The notes: generated by a model not told the origin, from the sequence alone. DNA of 64,000 nt from Leisingera sp. ANG-M1 (GCF_000813745.1 NZ_JWLC01000007.1:62001-126000), one strand, 5' to 3'; counted from the first letter of the stretch, positions 53,560 to 63,669 are shown. Program-made: numbers and translations.

Positions 53560-54054
53560 ATGGCAGAAACTGTCAAACAACCGCTGTGGATGCGCATCCT
53601 GATGTTTCTGGTGCCGGGGATTTTCATCCTCTTCGGCCTGATCGCCTTTCTGGACAGCTGGCGCTTCGTGCGCCACGCGCTGCCTGCCGAAGCCGAGATC
53701 CTGTCAGTCCGCTATGTCCACGGGACCCGCACCGATACGGTCACCAAACGCACGGTTGATGACGGCGATTATTACCCGACTGTCCGTTATCAGGATGCCG
53801 CCGGCGACTGGTGGCAGGCAGAGGTTTTTCTGCCGGTGCGCTTCACGCCCGAGGTGGGTCAGACATTCGGGATTCTGTATCATGAGGAAAACCGCGGCTG
53901 GGTGCAGGAGCGGCACGGTTTCTTCTCCACCTGGATGATGCCGCTGATCATGTCCGGGCTAGGCATTGCCGGCGCCTTTGGCATGCGGTTTGCCCTGCGG
54001 TCGATGTCGCGGGCTGATGCCAGGCGGCTGGCGGAGAAAAACCGCGGTGCCTGA
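53560..54054 (+). CDS. DUF3592 membrane protein
   Basis: A 164-residue protein with a helix at about 13-33 and another at about 124-146, and a domain between them (AEILSVRYVHGTRTDTV ... YYPTVRYQDAAGDWWQAEVFLPVRFTPEVGQTFGILYHEENRG) typical for DUF3592. The function is unknown. A GGAGGGG site precedes the ATG. It is divergent from the MscS gene. Confidence 0.78.
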   Translation: MAETVKQPLWMRILMFLVPGIFILFGLIAFLDSWRFVRHALPAEAEILSVRYVHGTRTDTVTKRTVDDGDYYPTVRYQDAAGDWWQAEVFLPVRFTPEVGQTFGILYHEENRGWVQERHGFFSTWMMPLIMSGLGIAGAFGMRFALRSMSRADARRLAEKNRGA

Positions 54055-54183
54055 CCATGGCCAGCATCTGGGGCACGGTTTCTCTATTGAACGGCCTCCT
54101 GCCCTCTTGCACGCATATCAGGCGTCAGTACCCGCCTGCGAACGAATCTTGATTGCCGGCCCGTCGGGATGTATCTGACAGCC

Positions 54184-54282
54184 ATGACCTATGTCTTGGC
54201 CCAGAAGATTGAACTGCAAGACCGCGCACGCCTGCGCGAGCGGTTCTTTGGCGCCGCCCGCACGGTCCTGGCGCGCCTATAA
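54184..54282 (+). CDS. Possible 32-residue small protein upstream of leuC
   Basis: A short frame encodes [20 protein letters not shown] and 12 more residues; composition is protein-like, but no ribosome-binding site is clear. It has no run of leucine codons, so it is not a classical leucine leader peptide. It could be a small protein or a gene remnant. Confidence 0.25.
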   Translation: MTYVLAQKIELQDRARLRERFFGAARTVLARL

Positions 54283-54334
54283 GGTGCCTGCCCAGCCCAA
54301 AGCCAGCATTTCTACAAGATACGGGAGAGGACTC

Positions 54335-55741
54335 ATGTCCCCCAAAACACTCTATGACAAGATCTGGGATGCGCATGTTGCGCATGAAGCAGAGGACGGC
54401 ACCTGCCTGCTCTATATCGACCGCCATCTGGTCCACGAAGTGACCAGCCCGCAGGCCTTCGAAGGCCTGCGCATGGCCGGCCGCAAGGTGCACGCGCCGG
54501 ACAAAACCATCGCGGTGCCGGATCACAACGTGCCGACCACCCTGGACCGCGCCGACCCGGCCACGATGACCGAGGAAAGCCGCATCCAGGTTGAGGCGCT
54601 CGACAAGAACGCCAAGGAATTCGGCGTGCATTACTACCCGGTGTCGGACATCCGCCAGGGCATCGTGCACATCGTCGGCCCGGAAAACGGCTGGACCCTG
54701 CCCGGCATGACCGTGGTCTGCGGCGACTCGCACACTGCAACGCACGGCGCATTCGGCGCGCTGGCGCATGGCATCGGCACCTCGGAAGTGGAGCACGTGC
54801 TGGCCACCCAGACGCTGATCCAGAAGAAATCCAAGAACATGAAGGTCGAAGTCACCGGCAAGCTGCGCCCCGGCGTCACCCCCAAGGACGTGACCCTGGC
54901 GATCATCGGCGAAACCGGCACCGGCGGCGGCACCGGCTATGTCATCGAATATTGCGGCGAAGTGTTCCGCGACATGTCGATGGAAGGCCGCATGACCGTC
55001 TGCAACATGGCCATCGAAGGCGGCGCGCGCGCGGGCCTGGTGGCGCCGGATGAAACCACATTTGCCTATGTGAACGGCCGCACCCATGCGCCCAAGGGCG
55101 CCCAGTGGGAAGCCGCGCTGAACTGGTGGAAGACCCTCTACACCGACGAAGGCGCGCATTTCGACAAGGTTGTTACCATCCGCGGCGAAGACATCGAGCC
55201 GGTTGTGACCTGGGGCACCAGCCCTGAGGACGTGCTGCCGATCACCGGTGTTGTTCCGGCACCCGAGGACTTTGAAGGCGGCAAGGTCGAAGCGGCCCGC
55301 CGCTCGCTCGAGTACATGGGCCTGACCCCGGGCCAGAAGCTGACCGACATCGAAATCGACACCGTGTTCATCGGCTCCTGCACCAACGGCCGCATCGAAG
55401 ACATGCGCGCCGTGGCCGAAGTGGTGAAGGGCAAGAAGATCAAGGACGGCATCCGCGCCATGATCGTTCCGGGCTCCGGCCTGGTGCGGGCGCAGGCCGA
55501 AGAAGAAGGCCTGGCCGCGATCTTTGAGGAAGCCGGTTTCGAATGGCGCCTTGCAGGCTGCTCCATGTGCCTGGCGATGAACCCCGACCAGTTGTCCGAG
55601 CACGAGCGTTGCGCCGCAACCTCGAACCGGAACTTCGAGGGGCGTCAGGGCTACAAGGGCCGCACCCACCTGGTGAGCCCGGCGATGGCCGCGGCGGCTG
55701 CGCTGACCGGCAAGCTGACGGATGTGCGCGAGCTGATCTGA
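54335..55741 (+). CDS. leuC: 3-isopropylmalate dehydratase large subunit
   Basis: A 468-residue aconitase-family protein that isomerises isopropylmalate in leucine synthesis. The [4Fe-4S] ligands lie in [12 protein letters not shown] (Cys near 348) and GCSMCLAMN (near 408-412). The [30 protein letters not shown] motif is complete. The ATG at 54335 has GGGAGAGG upstream. It starts the leu cluster; leuD follows after one unrelated gene. Confidence 0.96.
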   Translation: MSPKTLYDKIWDAHVAHEAEDGTCLLYIDRHLVHEVTSPQAFEGLRMAGRKVHAPDKTIAVPDHNVPTTLDRADPATMTEESRIQVEALDKNAKEFGVHYYPVSDIRQGIVHIVGPENGWTLPGMTVVCGDSHTATHGAFGALAHGIGTSEVEHVLATQTLIQKKSKNMKVEVTGKLRPGVTPKDVTLAIIGETGTGGGTGYVIEYCGEVFRDMSMEGRMTVCNMAIEGGARAGLVAPDETTFAYVNGRTHAPKGAQWEAALNWWKTLYTDEGAHFDKVVTIRGEDIEPVVTWGTSPEDVLPITGVVPAPEDFEGGKVEAARRSLEYMGLTPGQKLTDIEIDTVFIGSCTNGRIEDMRAVAEVVKGKKIKDGIRAMIVPGSGLVRAQAEEEGLAAIFEEAGFEWRLAGCSMCLAMNPDQLSEHERCAATSNRNFEGRQGYKGRTHLVSPAMAAAAALTGKLTDVRELI

Positions 55742-55757
55742 GCCTGAGGGGGCAGCA

Positions 55758-56585
55758 ATGGCGTCCAGCACTTCCCTCCCTGCGGTTGCAAGCCTGTGGG
55801 TCGGCGACAGCCTCAACTGGCTGCACGAACTGTCCTTGGCCAGTTTCGTGCAGCGCGGCCACGAGGTTGTACTGTTCCATACAGGCCCGGCCGCGCCGCC
55901 GGTTCCGGCAGGTGTCCGCACCTGCCCGGCGGCGGAGATCTGGGACCCTGCCGCGGCAGGGCATGGGGACGCGCCTGCTTCGATGCTGTCGGATCTGTTC
56001 CGCCTGTATCTGCTGAAGCAGACGGAGATGATCTGGATCGACACCGATATGCTCTGCTACCGGCCTTTGCCGGACACGGACTATCACGTGGGCTATGAGC
56101 CGACGCGGTCGATCAACGGCGCGGTGCTGCGGCTGCCCAAAAACTCGGCAACCCTGAACCATCTTCTGGACTGGTTCGAGGACCCTGGGTTTGTGCCGCC
56201 CTGGCTGAACCGGAAGGTCAAGGCAGAGGTCGAGGCGGCGGCGCCCGGCAAACGGCTGCTGACAGCGTTTGAGCTGCAGCGGCCTTCGCTGGGCCCAAGG
56301 GCGCTGGACTACACGCTGAAACAGACCGGCGAAGTGGAGCATGTCCGTGAGCCGGATGTGTTCTACCCGATCCGCGGCGTGCTGACCGACGTTCTGTTCA
56401 GCGGCAACTGCCAGGAAGACGGCTGGCTCACCGGCGATACGCTGGCCATCCACCTCTACGCATCAATGGTGCGCCGCTACCACAAGGCGCACCGGCCCGA
56501 AAAACACAGCTTCATCGCCCGCCTGGCGGAAGAGATCGGATTTGATCTCGGCGGTTTGAAGCACCAGAAACAAGGAAACGAGTAA
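55758..56585 (+). CDS. DXD-type glycosyltransferase inserted between leuC and leuD
   Basis: A 275-residue protein resembling sugar transferases with a DXD motif (Gly_transf_sug-like): [12 protein letters not shown] at about 92-104, preceded by [14 protein letters not shown]. No signal peptide or membrane helix is visible. It starts 16 bp after leuC with a GAGGGGGC site and its stop overlaps the leuD start by one base (TAATG). So it is built into the leucine operon although it has no place in the pathway. The acceptor is unknown. Confidence 0.75.
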   Translation: MASSTSLPAVASLWVGDSLNWLHELSLASFVQRGHEVVLFHTGPAAPPVPAGVRTCPAAEIWDPAAAGHGDAPASMLSDLFRLYLLKQTEMIWIDTDMLCYRPLPDTDYHVGYEPTRSINGAVLRLPKNSATLNHLLDWFEDPGFVPPWLNRKVKAEVEAAAPGKRLLTAFELQRPSLGPRALDYTLKQTGEVEHVREPDVFYPIRGVLTDVLFSGNCQEDGWLTGDTLAIHLYASMVRRYHKAHRPEKHSFIARLAEEIGFDLGGLKHQKQGNE

Positions 56586-57190
56586 TGGAAAAGTTCGAGA
56601 AACTGCACGGTATCGCAGCTCCGATGCCGCTGGTGAACATCGACACCGACATGATCATCCCGAAGGTGTTCCTGAAATCCATCCAGCGCACCGGCTTCGG
56701 CAAGAACCTGTTCGACGAGATGCGCTTTAACCGCGACGGCACCGAGATCGAGGATTTCGTGCTGAACAAGCCGCAGTACCGCAACGCCGAGATCCTGGTC
56801 GCGGGCGACAACTTCGGCTGCGGCTCCTCGCGCGAGCACGCGCCCTGGGCGATTGCCGATTTCGGCATCAAGTGCATCATCTCCACCTCCTTTGCCGACA
56901 TCTTCTTCAACAACAGCTTCAAGAACGGCATCCTGCCGATCGTGCTGCCGCAGGAACAGGTCGACATCCTGATGGCCGACGCGGAAAAGGGCGAAAACGC
57001 CCGCATGACCGTGGACCTGGAAGCGCAGGAAATCACCACCTCGGACGGCGAAGTGATCAAGTTCGAAGTTGATGCCTTCAAGAAGCATTGCCTGCTGAAC
57101 GGGCTGGACGATATCGGCCTGACCCTGGAGAAACAGGACTCGATCAAGACCTTCGAAGAACAGGCTGCACAGGCGCGCCCCTGGGTCTGA
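56585..57190 (+). CDS. leuD: 3-isopropylmalate dehydratase small subunit
   Basis: A 201-residue protein with the swivel-domain motifs [34 protein letters not shown] and [13 protein letters not shown]. Works with LeuC. Usual length. It is followed by a strong terminator. Confidence 0.96.
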   Translation: MEKFEKLHGIAAPMPLVNIDTDMIIPKVFLKSIQRTGFGKNLFDEMRFNRDGTEIEDFVLNKPQYRNAEILVAGDNFGCGSSREHAPWAIADFGIKCIISTSFADIFFNNSFKNGILPIVLPQEQVDILMADAEKGENARMTVDLEAQEITTSDGEVIKFEVDAFKKHCLLNGLDDIGLTLEKQDSIKTFEEQAAQARPWV

Positions 57191-57217
57191 TCCCGGCTTA
57201 GCCTCTGCAAGCGCTTC

Positions 57218-57247
57218 AGAGCCGCCCTGCCCGGGCGGCTCTTTTTT
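57218..57247 (+). terminator. Terminator after leuD
   Basis: A perfect 9-bp stem AGAGCCGCC / GGCGGCTCT followed by six T. Confidence 0.92.
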
Positions 57248-57565
57248 GGCCAGCACGCCAGATTCGCGCCGCATTTCCGCCGTAATTCAAATGGCGCCGC
57301 CCCCTTGTGCGCTGTGGCGCGGCTGGCACATCATCTGGTGTCCGCACGGCCAAGCCTCTCAAATTCAACCAAAACGCTGATGCAATCCCGCACCAGTGCT
57401 GCAGCGAATGTGCCGCTTGTCCGGCTGCCAGCCCTTGAGCGGAAAGATGCCGGCGGGCAAGAATGGGGCAAAAATGAGGCAGAGCACCCCGATTCAATCC
57501 GGGGGGCTTCAAAGCCGGAACCAGGGAGAAAAAACGCCCGGTCCGGTTTGAAGGGAAACGTAGAC
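57248..57565. other. Gene-free interval before the membrane protein gene
   Basis: The plus frame is open here and continuous with the next gene, but the composition is not protein-like and I see no motif. It probably holds the promoter of the next gene. Confidence 0.5.
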
Positions 57566-58402
57566 GTGTTTGCACGCATCACAGGCGCGGCGTTCCGCGG
57601 CATACTGGTGGCCATGCTGTTTGCCATGCCGTCATTGATTCTGCCGGCATCGGCCACCGAGTCGCCCGAGATCATCGTCTTTATCGCGCTCTTGGGCGCG
57701 GCGCTTGCCTTTGCCGAATACTATTCCCATTTCCCCAGCTTCGTGGAATTCCGCAGCGCGCCGCCGATCAACCGGATGCGGTTTGCCGCCTTTGCCGCCA
57801 CCGTCGGCAGCTTAAGCCTTTTGGCCGCACACCCGCTGGCGCCGACCGGGCTGACAGCCCTGGTGCAGCAGCTGGGCGGCTGGCTGGGCAGCCAGCTGGA
57901 ATTTGCGTTTTCACCGGTACAGCTCGCCGTTTTGATGATGCCGCCGCAGGTGCCTGAGGCCACAGTGCTGATGGTGCGCGATGCCGCCGCGCTGGCCAGT
58001 GCCGCCGCCGTTGCGGCAATTGCGGTCTTTGCGCTGGTGATCCGGGTCGGCCATTGGCCGGTCGGCAGCGGTGCTTTCAATGTCTGGATCAATCTGCCGC
58101 TGTTCGATCCCACCACTGGCGGCGATGTGGTGCAGCGGCTGCAGCGGGATGCCCGGATCAACATCATCTGCGGTGTGCTGCTGCCCTTTGCGCTGCCCGC
58201 CGCGGTCAAACTTGCCACCGGGCTGATTGATCCGGCCATGCTCGCCGCACCGCATATGCTGGTCTGGGCGGTCAGCGGCTGGGCACTGGTGCCTGCCTCG
58301 ATGGTCATGCGCGGCATGGCAATGCTGCGCATCGCCGGGCTGATCGCGCAGAAACGGCGCGCCGCCAGCCTGGACGCAAATGAGGCAATGCAGACCGCAT
58401 GA
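57566..58402 (+). CDS. Membrane protein of unknown function in the leu locus
   Basis: A 278-residue protein with about five to six membrane helices and a conserved-looking segment EYYSHFPSFVEFRSAPPINRMRFAAF (about 53-78). It begins with GTG at 57566, nine bases after AAGGGA; no better start is near. The gene overlaps the next by four bases (ATGA). The family is not recognised, and its position between leuD and leuB gives no direct clue. Confidence 0.65.
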   Translation: MFARITGAAFRGILVAMLFAMPSLILPASATESPEIIVFIALLGAALAFAEYYSHFPSFVEFRSAPPINRMRFAAFAATVGSLSLLAAHPLAPTGLTALVQQLGGWLGSQLEFAFSPVQLAVLMMPPQVPEATVLMVRDAAALASAAAVAAIAVFALVIRVGHWPVGSGAFNVWINLPLFDPTTGGDVVQRLQRDARINIICGVLLPFALPAAVKLATGLIDPAMLAAPHMLVWAVSGWALVPASMVMRGMAMLRIAGLIAQKRRAASLDANEAMQTA

Positions 58403-59442
58403 GGCGGCTGGCGGGCTGTCTTCTGCTGATCCTTGCCGCCGGAGCGGCCCGGGCGGAAACGCTGCGCATCGCCACCTTCAACACCGAACTCTCCCGCGAC
58501 GGCCCCGGCCTGCTGCTGCGCGATATCCAGCGCGGCAAGGACCCGCAGATTGCTGCGGTTGTGGAGGTCATAGCCGCGTCGCAACCCGATATTCTGGCGC
58601 TGCAGGGAATCGACTGGGACTACGAAGGCCGTGCCCTGGCCGCCCTGGCAGAGGCGCTGGCAGCAGCAGGCGCTCCCTATCCGCATCTGGTGTCATTGCA
58701 GCCCAACGCCGGCCTGCCGCCGCCGGAGCCTCTGGACCTGGATGGCGATGGGCGGAACGGAGGCCCGCGCGACAATCAGGGATACGGGCGGTTCCGCGGC
58801 CAGGGCGGGATCGCACTGATGTCGCGGCTGCCAGTGGACCGCGACGGCCTCCGCGACTTTTCAGAACTGCTGTGGCAGGACCTGCCCGGCGCGCTGCTGC
58901 CGCGGCATCCGGATGGCTCTCCCTTTCCGTCACCTGAAGCGCTGGCTGTTCAGCGGCTGTCCTCCACCACGCATTGGCTGGTGCCGGTCGCGCTGCCGGA
59001 TGGCGGGCGGCTGAACGTGATGACATTCCACGCCGCTCCGCCGGTCTTTGACGGGCCCGAGGACCGCAACGGCCGCCGCAACCGAGACGAAATCCGCCTG
59101 TGGCAGTTGCTGCTGGACGGTCAGCTGGGGCTTGCCCCGAAAGGGGATTTTGTCATTGCCGGGGATGCCAATCTCGACCCTGAGCGCGGTGAGGGGCTGA
59201 AACCTGCAATCCGCAATTTGCTCGGCGATCCACGCCTGCAGGACCCGCGCCCGGAAAGTCCCGGGGGCAGCACAGCCACGGTGGAGTGGCAGGGCGTTGG
59301 ACAGATGCGGGTTGACTATGTGCTGCCCTCGGCCGGGCTGACTGTTGCCGGCAGCGGCGTTGTGTGGCCGGAGGATCCGGAAGCCGCTGCCGCCAAAGCC
59401 AGCCGGCACCGATTGGTCTGGGTCGATATCGCTTTCGACTAG
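58399..59442 (+). CDS. Secreted endonuclease/exonuclease/phosphatase-family protein
   Basis: A 347-residue protein with a signal peptide (1-19, ending ARA-E) and an EEP fold: [10 protein letters not shown] near residue 22, the [11 protein letters not shown] segment, [16 protein letters not shown] for the metal site, and [12 protein letters not shown] at the end. Targets could be nucleic acids or phosphoesters. It is translationally coupled to the preceding membrane protein. In the metal site the usual Glu near ILALQ(E) is Gln-Gly here, so activity may be altered. Confidence 0.82.
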   Translation: MRRLAGCLLLILAAGAARAETLRIATFNTELSRDGPGLLLRDIQRGKDPQIAAVVEVIAASQPDILALQGIDWDYEGRALAALAEALAAAGAPYPHLVSLQPNAGLPPPEPLDLDGDGRNGGPRDNQGYGRFRGQGGIALMSRLPVDRDGLRDFSELLWQDLPGALLPRHPDGSPFPSPEALAVQRLSSTTHWLVPVALPDGGRLNVMTFHAAPPVFDGPEDRNGRRNRDEIRLWQLLLDGQLGLAPKGDFVIAGDANLDPERGEGLKPAIRNLLGDPRLQDPRPESPGGSTATVEWQGVGQMRVDYVLPSAGLTVAGSGVVWPEDPEAAAAKASRHRLVWVDIAFD

Positions 59443-59555
59443 GCGTCTGCAAAGCTCAGCAATTCCCCTGCATAACCCCATATTTCCCGGGGCTGTTATT
59501 GACCCTGCGCCGCTGTCCCGCTACGCCCGTGCCAGCTGTTTTTAGGAGGATCCCC

Positions 59556-60659
59556 ATGCCCAACCCATCGATTCTGATTCTGCCCGGCGACGGGATCGGC
59601 CCCGAAGTCATGACCGAGGTGCGCAAGGTCATCTCATGGTTCGGCGACAAGCGCGGCCTGCAGTTCGATGTGAGCGAGGATCTGGTCGGCGGTGCGGCCT
59701 ATGACAAGCACGGCAAGCCGCTGGCGGATGAGACCATGGCCAAGGCGCAGGAAGTCGACGCGGTGCTGCTGGGCGCTGTTGGCGGCCCGGCTTATGACGA
59801 TCTGGACTTCTCGGTGAAGCCCGAGCGCGGCCTCTTGCGCCTGCGCAAGGAGATGGACCTTTATTCCAACCTGCGCCCGGCGCAGTGCTTTGACGCACTG
59901 GCGGATTTCTCCTCGCTGAAAAAGGACATCGTCGCCGGTCTGGATATCATGATCGTGCGCGAGCTGACCTCGGGCGTCTACTTCGGCGAGCCGCGGGGCA
60001 TCTTCGAGGAAGGCAATGAGCGCGTCGGTATCAACACCCAGCGCTACACCGAGTCCGAAATCGAACGTGCAGCCCGCTCCGCCTTTGAACTGGCGATGCG
60101 CCGGAACAAGAAGGTCTGCTCGATGGAGAAGGCCAATGTGATGGAGAGCGGTATCCTGTGGCGCGAGGTGGTGACCCGTGTTGCAGCGGATTATCCGGAA
60201 GTCGAGCTCAGCCACATGTATGCTGACAATGGTGCGATGCAGCTGGTGCGCGCGCCCAAGCAGTTCGATGTGATCCTGACCGACAACCTGTTCGGCGACA
60301 TCCTGTCCGACTGTGCCGCGATGCTGACTGGCTCGCTCGGCATGCTGCCCTCCGCATCGCTGGGCGCGCCGATGGAAAACGGCCGCCCCAAGGCGCTGTA
60401 TGAACCCGTGCACGGCTCCGCTCCCGACATCGCGGGCCAGGGCAAGGCCAACCCGATCGCCTGCATCCTGAGCTTTGCCATGGCGCTGCGCTACAGCTTT
60501 GACCAGGGTGAAGAGGCCGGCCGCCTGGAAGCTGCAATCGAGAAGGTGCTGGCCGACGGCGTGCGCACCGCGGACCTGCTGGCCAGCGAAGGCGTCGAGC
60601 CGGTCTCGACCAGCCAGATGGGCGATGCTGTGATTGCAGCGCTGGACGCAAGCCTCTGA
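59556..60659 (+). CDS. leuB: 3-isopropylmalate dehydrogenase
   Basis: A 367-residue NAD-dependent decarboxylating dehydrogenase, the third step after LeuCD. Motifs: [11 protein letters not shown] at the start, [26 protein letters not shown], and [28 protein letters not shown]. The ATG at 59556 has AGGAGGA upstream; a long in-frame extension upstream overlaps the previous gene and is rejected. Confidence 0.97.
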   Translation: MPNPSILILPGDGIGPEVMTEVRKVISWFGDKRGLQFDVSEDLVGGAAYDKHGKPLADETMAKAQEVDAVLLGAVGGPAYDDLDFSVKPERGLLRLRKEMDLYSNLRPAQCFDALADFSSLKKDIVAGLDIMIVRELTSGVYFGEPRGIFEEGNERVGINTQRYTESEIERAARSAFELAMRRNKKVCSMEKANVMESGILWREVVTRVAADYPEVELSHMYADNGAMQLVRAPKQFDVILTDNLFGDILSDCAAMLTGSLGMLPSASLGAPMENGRPKALYEPVHGSAPDIAGQGKANPIACILSFAMALRYSFDQGEEAGRLEAAIEKVLADGVRTADLLASEGVEPVSTSQMGDAVIAALDASL

Positions 60660-60685
60660 CACGGCGTTTCATCACGAAACAAGGG

Positions 60686-60716
60686 AAAGGGCCGGACATT
60701 CCGGCCCTTTTTCTTT
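60686..60716 (+). terminator. Terminator after leuB
   Basis: A perfect 10-bp stem AAAGGGCCGG / CCGGCCCTTT with a 5-nt loop and TTCTTTT tail. Confidence 0.92.
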
Positions 60717-60834
60717 TGCTGCTCGCGGTGCGCTGCCGCGCTCTCCCGAACACCGCCTGCATTCTTGACTTGCGTTGCGGCCAAGCGGCCGGTAGCGCTA
60801 AACTTGTTCTTCCCGATCCATTGCCCTGGCTTCC

Positions 60835-61794
60835 ATGAACTCCAAAGCTGCCCTTTTAGCGCTGAGCGCCTTTGCCCTGTTTTCAGCCCATGACGTGGTG
60901 GTGAAGTTCGTCAGCGGGAACGTGCCGGCCTTTCAGATCGTGTTCTTCAGCATCCTGCTGTCCTTTCCGTTGCTGACACTTCTCATGGTGCGGGATGCCA
61001 GCCCGGGAAACCTGCGGCCCAGGCACCCGTATTGGACCGCCCTCCGGTCTCTGGCGATGTCGGTGGTGCCAGTGAGCGCGTTTTATGCCTTTTCGGTGCT
61101 GCCACTGGCGCAGACTTATGCCCTGCTGTTTGCCTCGCCGCTGCTGATTACCCTACTGGCCATCCCCCTGCTGGGAGAAAAGGTGGGCCTGCCGCGGCTG
61201 CTGGCGGTCGTGGCAGGGTTTGCCGGAGTTCTCGTCGTGCTGCGCCCGGACGGAACGGAACTGGGGCTGGGCCATGCTGCGGCCCTGACAGCGGCGTTTG
61301 GAACGGCGCTGCAGTCTGTCATTCTGCGCCGCCTCAGCAATTGCGAACGCGGCGTGGTACTGATGCTGTACCCTATGCTCGTGACACTGCTGATGACGGG
61401 CCTGGCCCTGCCCTTCGTCTACGTCCCCATGAGCGGTACCGGTCTGGCCGGCCTCGCAGTCATTGCCGTTCTCGGATTTGTTGCAATGCTGCTTCTGGTT
61501 CAGGCCTACACGCTTGGCGAGGCCGTCATCGTGGCGCCTATGCAGTATTCCCAGATCATCTGGGCAACGGTCTCCGGTGTGCTTCTGTTTGGCGAGCCAC
61601 TGGACGTCTCAACGCTGCTGGGCGCGGCCATTATCATCCTCAGCGGCGTCTTTATCGTGATCCGCGAATCCCGCGGCGGCCGGTCTGCCAACACCCCGGT
61701 TCTGCGCACCCGCAGCCGTGCCGTGACCAACGGCGGCATGAATATTTCGGTGATCCTGAAAAAACGCTCCACCCGGGAAAATACTCCGAAATAG
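60835..61794 (+). CDS. EamA/DMT-family transporter
   Basis: A 319-residue protein with ten membrane helices as two EamA repeats (SAHDVVVKFVSGNVPAFQIVFFSILL at the start; APMQYSQIIWATVSGVLLFGEPLDVSTLLGAAIIILSG at the end). The C-terminal 30 residues are basic and cytoplasmic. The ribosome-binding site is weak. The substrate is unknown. Confidence 0.88.
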   Translation: MNSKAALLALSAFALFSAHDVVVKFVSGNVPAFQIVFFSILLSFPLLTLLMVRDASPGNLRPRHPYWTALRSLAMSVVPVSAFYAFSVLPLAQTYALLFASPLLITLLAIPLLGEKVGLPRLLAVVAGFAGVLVVLRPDGTELGLGHAAALTAAFGTALQSVILRRLSNCERGVVLMLYPMLVTLLMTGLALPFVYVPMSGTGLAGLAVIAVLGFVAMLLLVQAYTLGEAVIVAPMQYSQIIWATVSGVLLFGEPLDVSTLLGAAIIILSGVFIVIRESRGGRSANTPVLRTRSRAVTNGGMNISVILKKRSTRENTPK

Positions 61795-61837
61795 GCCTTG
61801 CAAATCCCCCGGCTGGCGTTTAGTCACGCGCCACGGT

Positions 61838-61914
61838 CGGAGTGTAGCTCAGCCTGGTAGAGCACTGTCTTCGGGAGGCAGGGGTCGGAGGTTCGAATCC
61901 TCTCACTCCGACCA
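61838..61914 (+). tRNA. tRNA-Pro (anticodon CGG)
   Basis: A 77-nt cloverleaf: acceptor CGGAGTG/CACTCCG, D stem GCTC/GAGC, anticodon stem CTGTC/GGCAG with loop TTCGGGA (CGG at positions 34-36), T arm GGAGG-TTCGAAT-CCTCT, and encoded CCA. A terminator follows at once. Confidence 0.96.
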
Positions 61915-61944
61915 AAAAATCGGCGCCGCAAGGCGCCTTTTTTA
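61915..61944 (+). terminator. Terminator of the tRNA-Pro gene
   Basis: GGCGCC-GCAA-GGCGCC stem, A-rich before and seven T after. Confidence 0.92.
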
Positions 61945-62250
61945 TTTTCAAAACCAATCCGCTTAGCCTAATATCCAAGCACGCCGCCCCCTCACCCTCA
62001 TGAGATGCGGCATCAACTTGGCCATATGCGTACTGAGAGTGAACATTTTTTCCACAAGTGAAAAAATGTCTTTGTAAAGTACATTAAATTCCCCATCATT
62101 CCTCCTAGCCGGGCCAGTCACTCCCCTTTGACCCCGCCTGGCGCACTGCGGACCGGCGAGCGGCGCTCTCATGAGCGCTGCCTGCCGGCCAAACCAAGCC
62201 GATAGAGAAAAAATCGGCGCGATGACAAATAAACCGGGAGGAAATTGGTA
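61945..62250. promoter_or_regulatory. Structured upstream region of the Amt-like gene
   Basis: No gene is supported here. Perfect 10-nt arms ACATTTTTTC / GAAAAAATGT lie at 62043-62069, and a long imperfect GC hairpin at 62153-62192 (12 of 15 pairs). Both sit in the leader or promoter area of the Amt-like gene. Confidence 0.45.
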
Positions 62251-63624
62251 ATGTCATTGGACGTGAGCACAATATATGCTCAGCAGGTCACCCTGAATTC
62301 GCTGGTACAGAACATTCTGTATGCTTCGGGCGTCGTCGGGGCGCTTCTGGTGGTTGTCGGGCTTCTGCTGATCGACGCGGGCACCGCACGGCGCAGGAAC
62401 CTCTTCAACTCCACCATCGAAAAGACGCTTGGCTTTTTCCTGGGCTTCGCAACCTATTACGTGATCGGTTTTGGCCTGTGGGCGGGCCAGTACTATATCA
62501 TGGCGGACGCAACCATGATGGATTCGATCAAGGACTGGTGGCTTGGCGGCGCTATGACCAATTCGGTGGCGCACCATGTTGATCCGGCAATTTTCCCGGG
62601 GCTGAACACATTCCAGATCTTCGTGTTCTTCCTGGCTGTGTTTGCGGGCATCATCAACATCCTGCTGCATTTTGCCGTGTCCGAGCGGATGAAGGCCTCG
62701 GCCTATTTCATCACCTGTGTCGTCGCGGCTGTGGTCTCGTCGGCCTTGAGCTGGGCCACCTGGGGTTCGGTCGGTCCGCTGACCAACGCAGGCTTCCACG
62801 ACTTCTTCGGCGTGGGCTTTGTCTACCTGTTCCCGGCCGGCATGGCGCTGGTGTTCACCCCCAAGCTGGGCGCCCGTCCGGGCATGATGACCCCGCATCC
62901 GCGGGTGTCGAAGTACCTGGCACCGAGCATCGGCCTGTGCGCCCCCGGCTTGCTGCTGATCTTTGCCGGCCTGCCGATGGTGATCTTGTCCTGCCTGTTC
63001 TTCTTTGATCCGGAAGCGCTGGCAATCAGTGTCACCATGGCCGACACCAGCGTTGGCATTGCCATCAACAACTATGCTCTGGTCTGGGCAGGCGGTGCGG
63101 TCACCGGCCTGGTGATTGCCTATGCCTCCGGCAACTATGCCTATACCCTGCTGGGTCCGCTTGCGGGCTATGTTGCGGGTGCGTCGGGCTTTGACGTCTA
63201 CCTGCCCTGGCAGGCCTTCACCGTCGGCCTGGTGGCGCCGTTTGCAGCCTTCATCGTCTATGAGTTCACCCTCAAGCGCGGCATCGACGAGCACAAGCTG
63301 TTCCCTCTGTTCCTGGGCTGCGGAACCCTGGGCATGGTGATGCTGGGCATCTTCAAGGCCGGCACCCCGCGCGGTGGTTTCTTCGGCATCGAAGAAGGCG
63401 CCTATGCCTTCCAGCATGGTGAGATTTCGCTGGTGATGCAGCTGGTTGGCACCGCAACCTGCATCGGCACCGGTGTCGTCACCGCCCTGATCCTGAGCTT
63501 CATCCTGGAGCGGACCGTGGGCCTGCGGGTCTCGGAAGATGACCAGATCGACGGCCTGGACGGCAAGATCTGGGATCTGGAGCCCGACGTCATCACCCAC
63601 GCGGACAGCGCGCAGAACGCCTGA
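62251..63624 (+). CDS. Amt-family-like membrane protein without twin histidines
   Basis: A 457-residue protein with about eleven membrane helices. It resembles Amt transporters in general plan: FQIFVFFLAVFAGIINILLHFAVSERMKA (compare FFFQLMFCAATASIVSGTLAERIK of AmtB) and a C-terminal tail VSEDDQIDGLDGKIWDLE. Asp184 in GFHDFFG matches the Amt pore aspartate, but the first twin-His position is Tyr192 and the second is Phe354 (FPLFLGCG). It may be a sensor or carry another substrate. The ATG at 62251 has GGAGG nine bases before; a TTG two codons earlier is too close to it. Confidence 0.8.
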   Translation: MSLDVSTIYAQQVTLNSLVQNILYASGVVGALLVVVGLLLIDAGTARRRNLFNSTIEKTLGFFLGFATYYVIGFGLWAGQYYIMADATMMDSIKDWWLGGAMTNSVAHHVDPAIFPGLNTFQIFVFFLAVFAGIINILLHFAVSERMKASAYFITCVVAAVVSSALSWATWGSVGPLTNAGFHDFFGVGFVYLFPAGMALVFTPKLGARPGMMTPHPRVSKYLAPSIGLCAPGLLLIFAGLPMVILSCLFFFDPEALAISVTMADTSVGIAINNYALVWAGGAVTGLVIAYASGNYAYTLLGPLAGYVAGASGFDVYLPWQAFTVGLVAPFAAFIVYEFTLKRGIDEHKLFPLFLGCGTLGMVMLGIFKAGTPRGGFFGIEEGAYAFQHGEISLVMQLVGTATCIGTGVVTALILSFILERTVGLRVSEDDQIDGLDGKIWDLEPDVITHADSAQNA

Positions 63625-63639
63625 TCCAGCGAAGAAAGC

Positions 63640-63669
63640 AGAAAGGCCCCGGTATCTGCCGGGGCCTTT
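63640..63669 (+). terminator. Terminator of the Amt-like gene
   Basis: A perfect 10-bp stem AAGGCCCCGG / CCGGGGCCTT with a TTCT tail, in the gap to the convergent IclR gene. Confidence 0.88.

Noticed and set aside
54055-54334. A leucine attenuator before leuC
   Set aside because: No run of leucine codons and no terminator-antiterminator pair were found.
59364-59555. An upstream in-frame start for leuB
   Set aside because: The extension overlaps the preceding gene and lacks the leuB N-terminal motif; AGGAGGA supports the ATG at 59556.
61963-62172. A 69-codon minus-strand frame between tRNA-Pro and the Amt-like gene
   Set aside because: It lies across two hairpins, has no ribosome-binding site and no recognisable product.
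62254-63600. A 448-codon open frame opposite the Amt-like gene
   Set aside because: The plus-strand product has clear membrane helices and a ribosome-binding site; the opposite product has neither.
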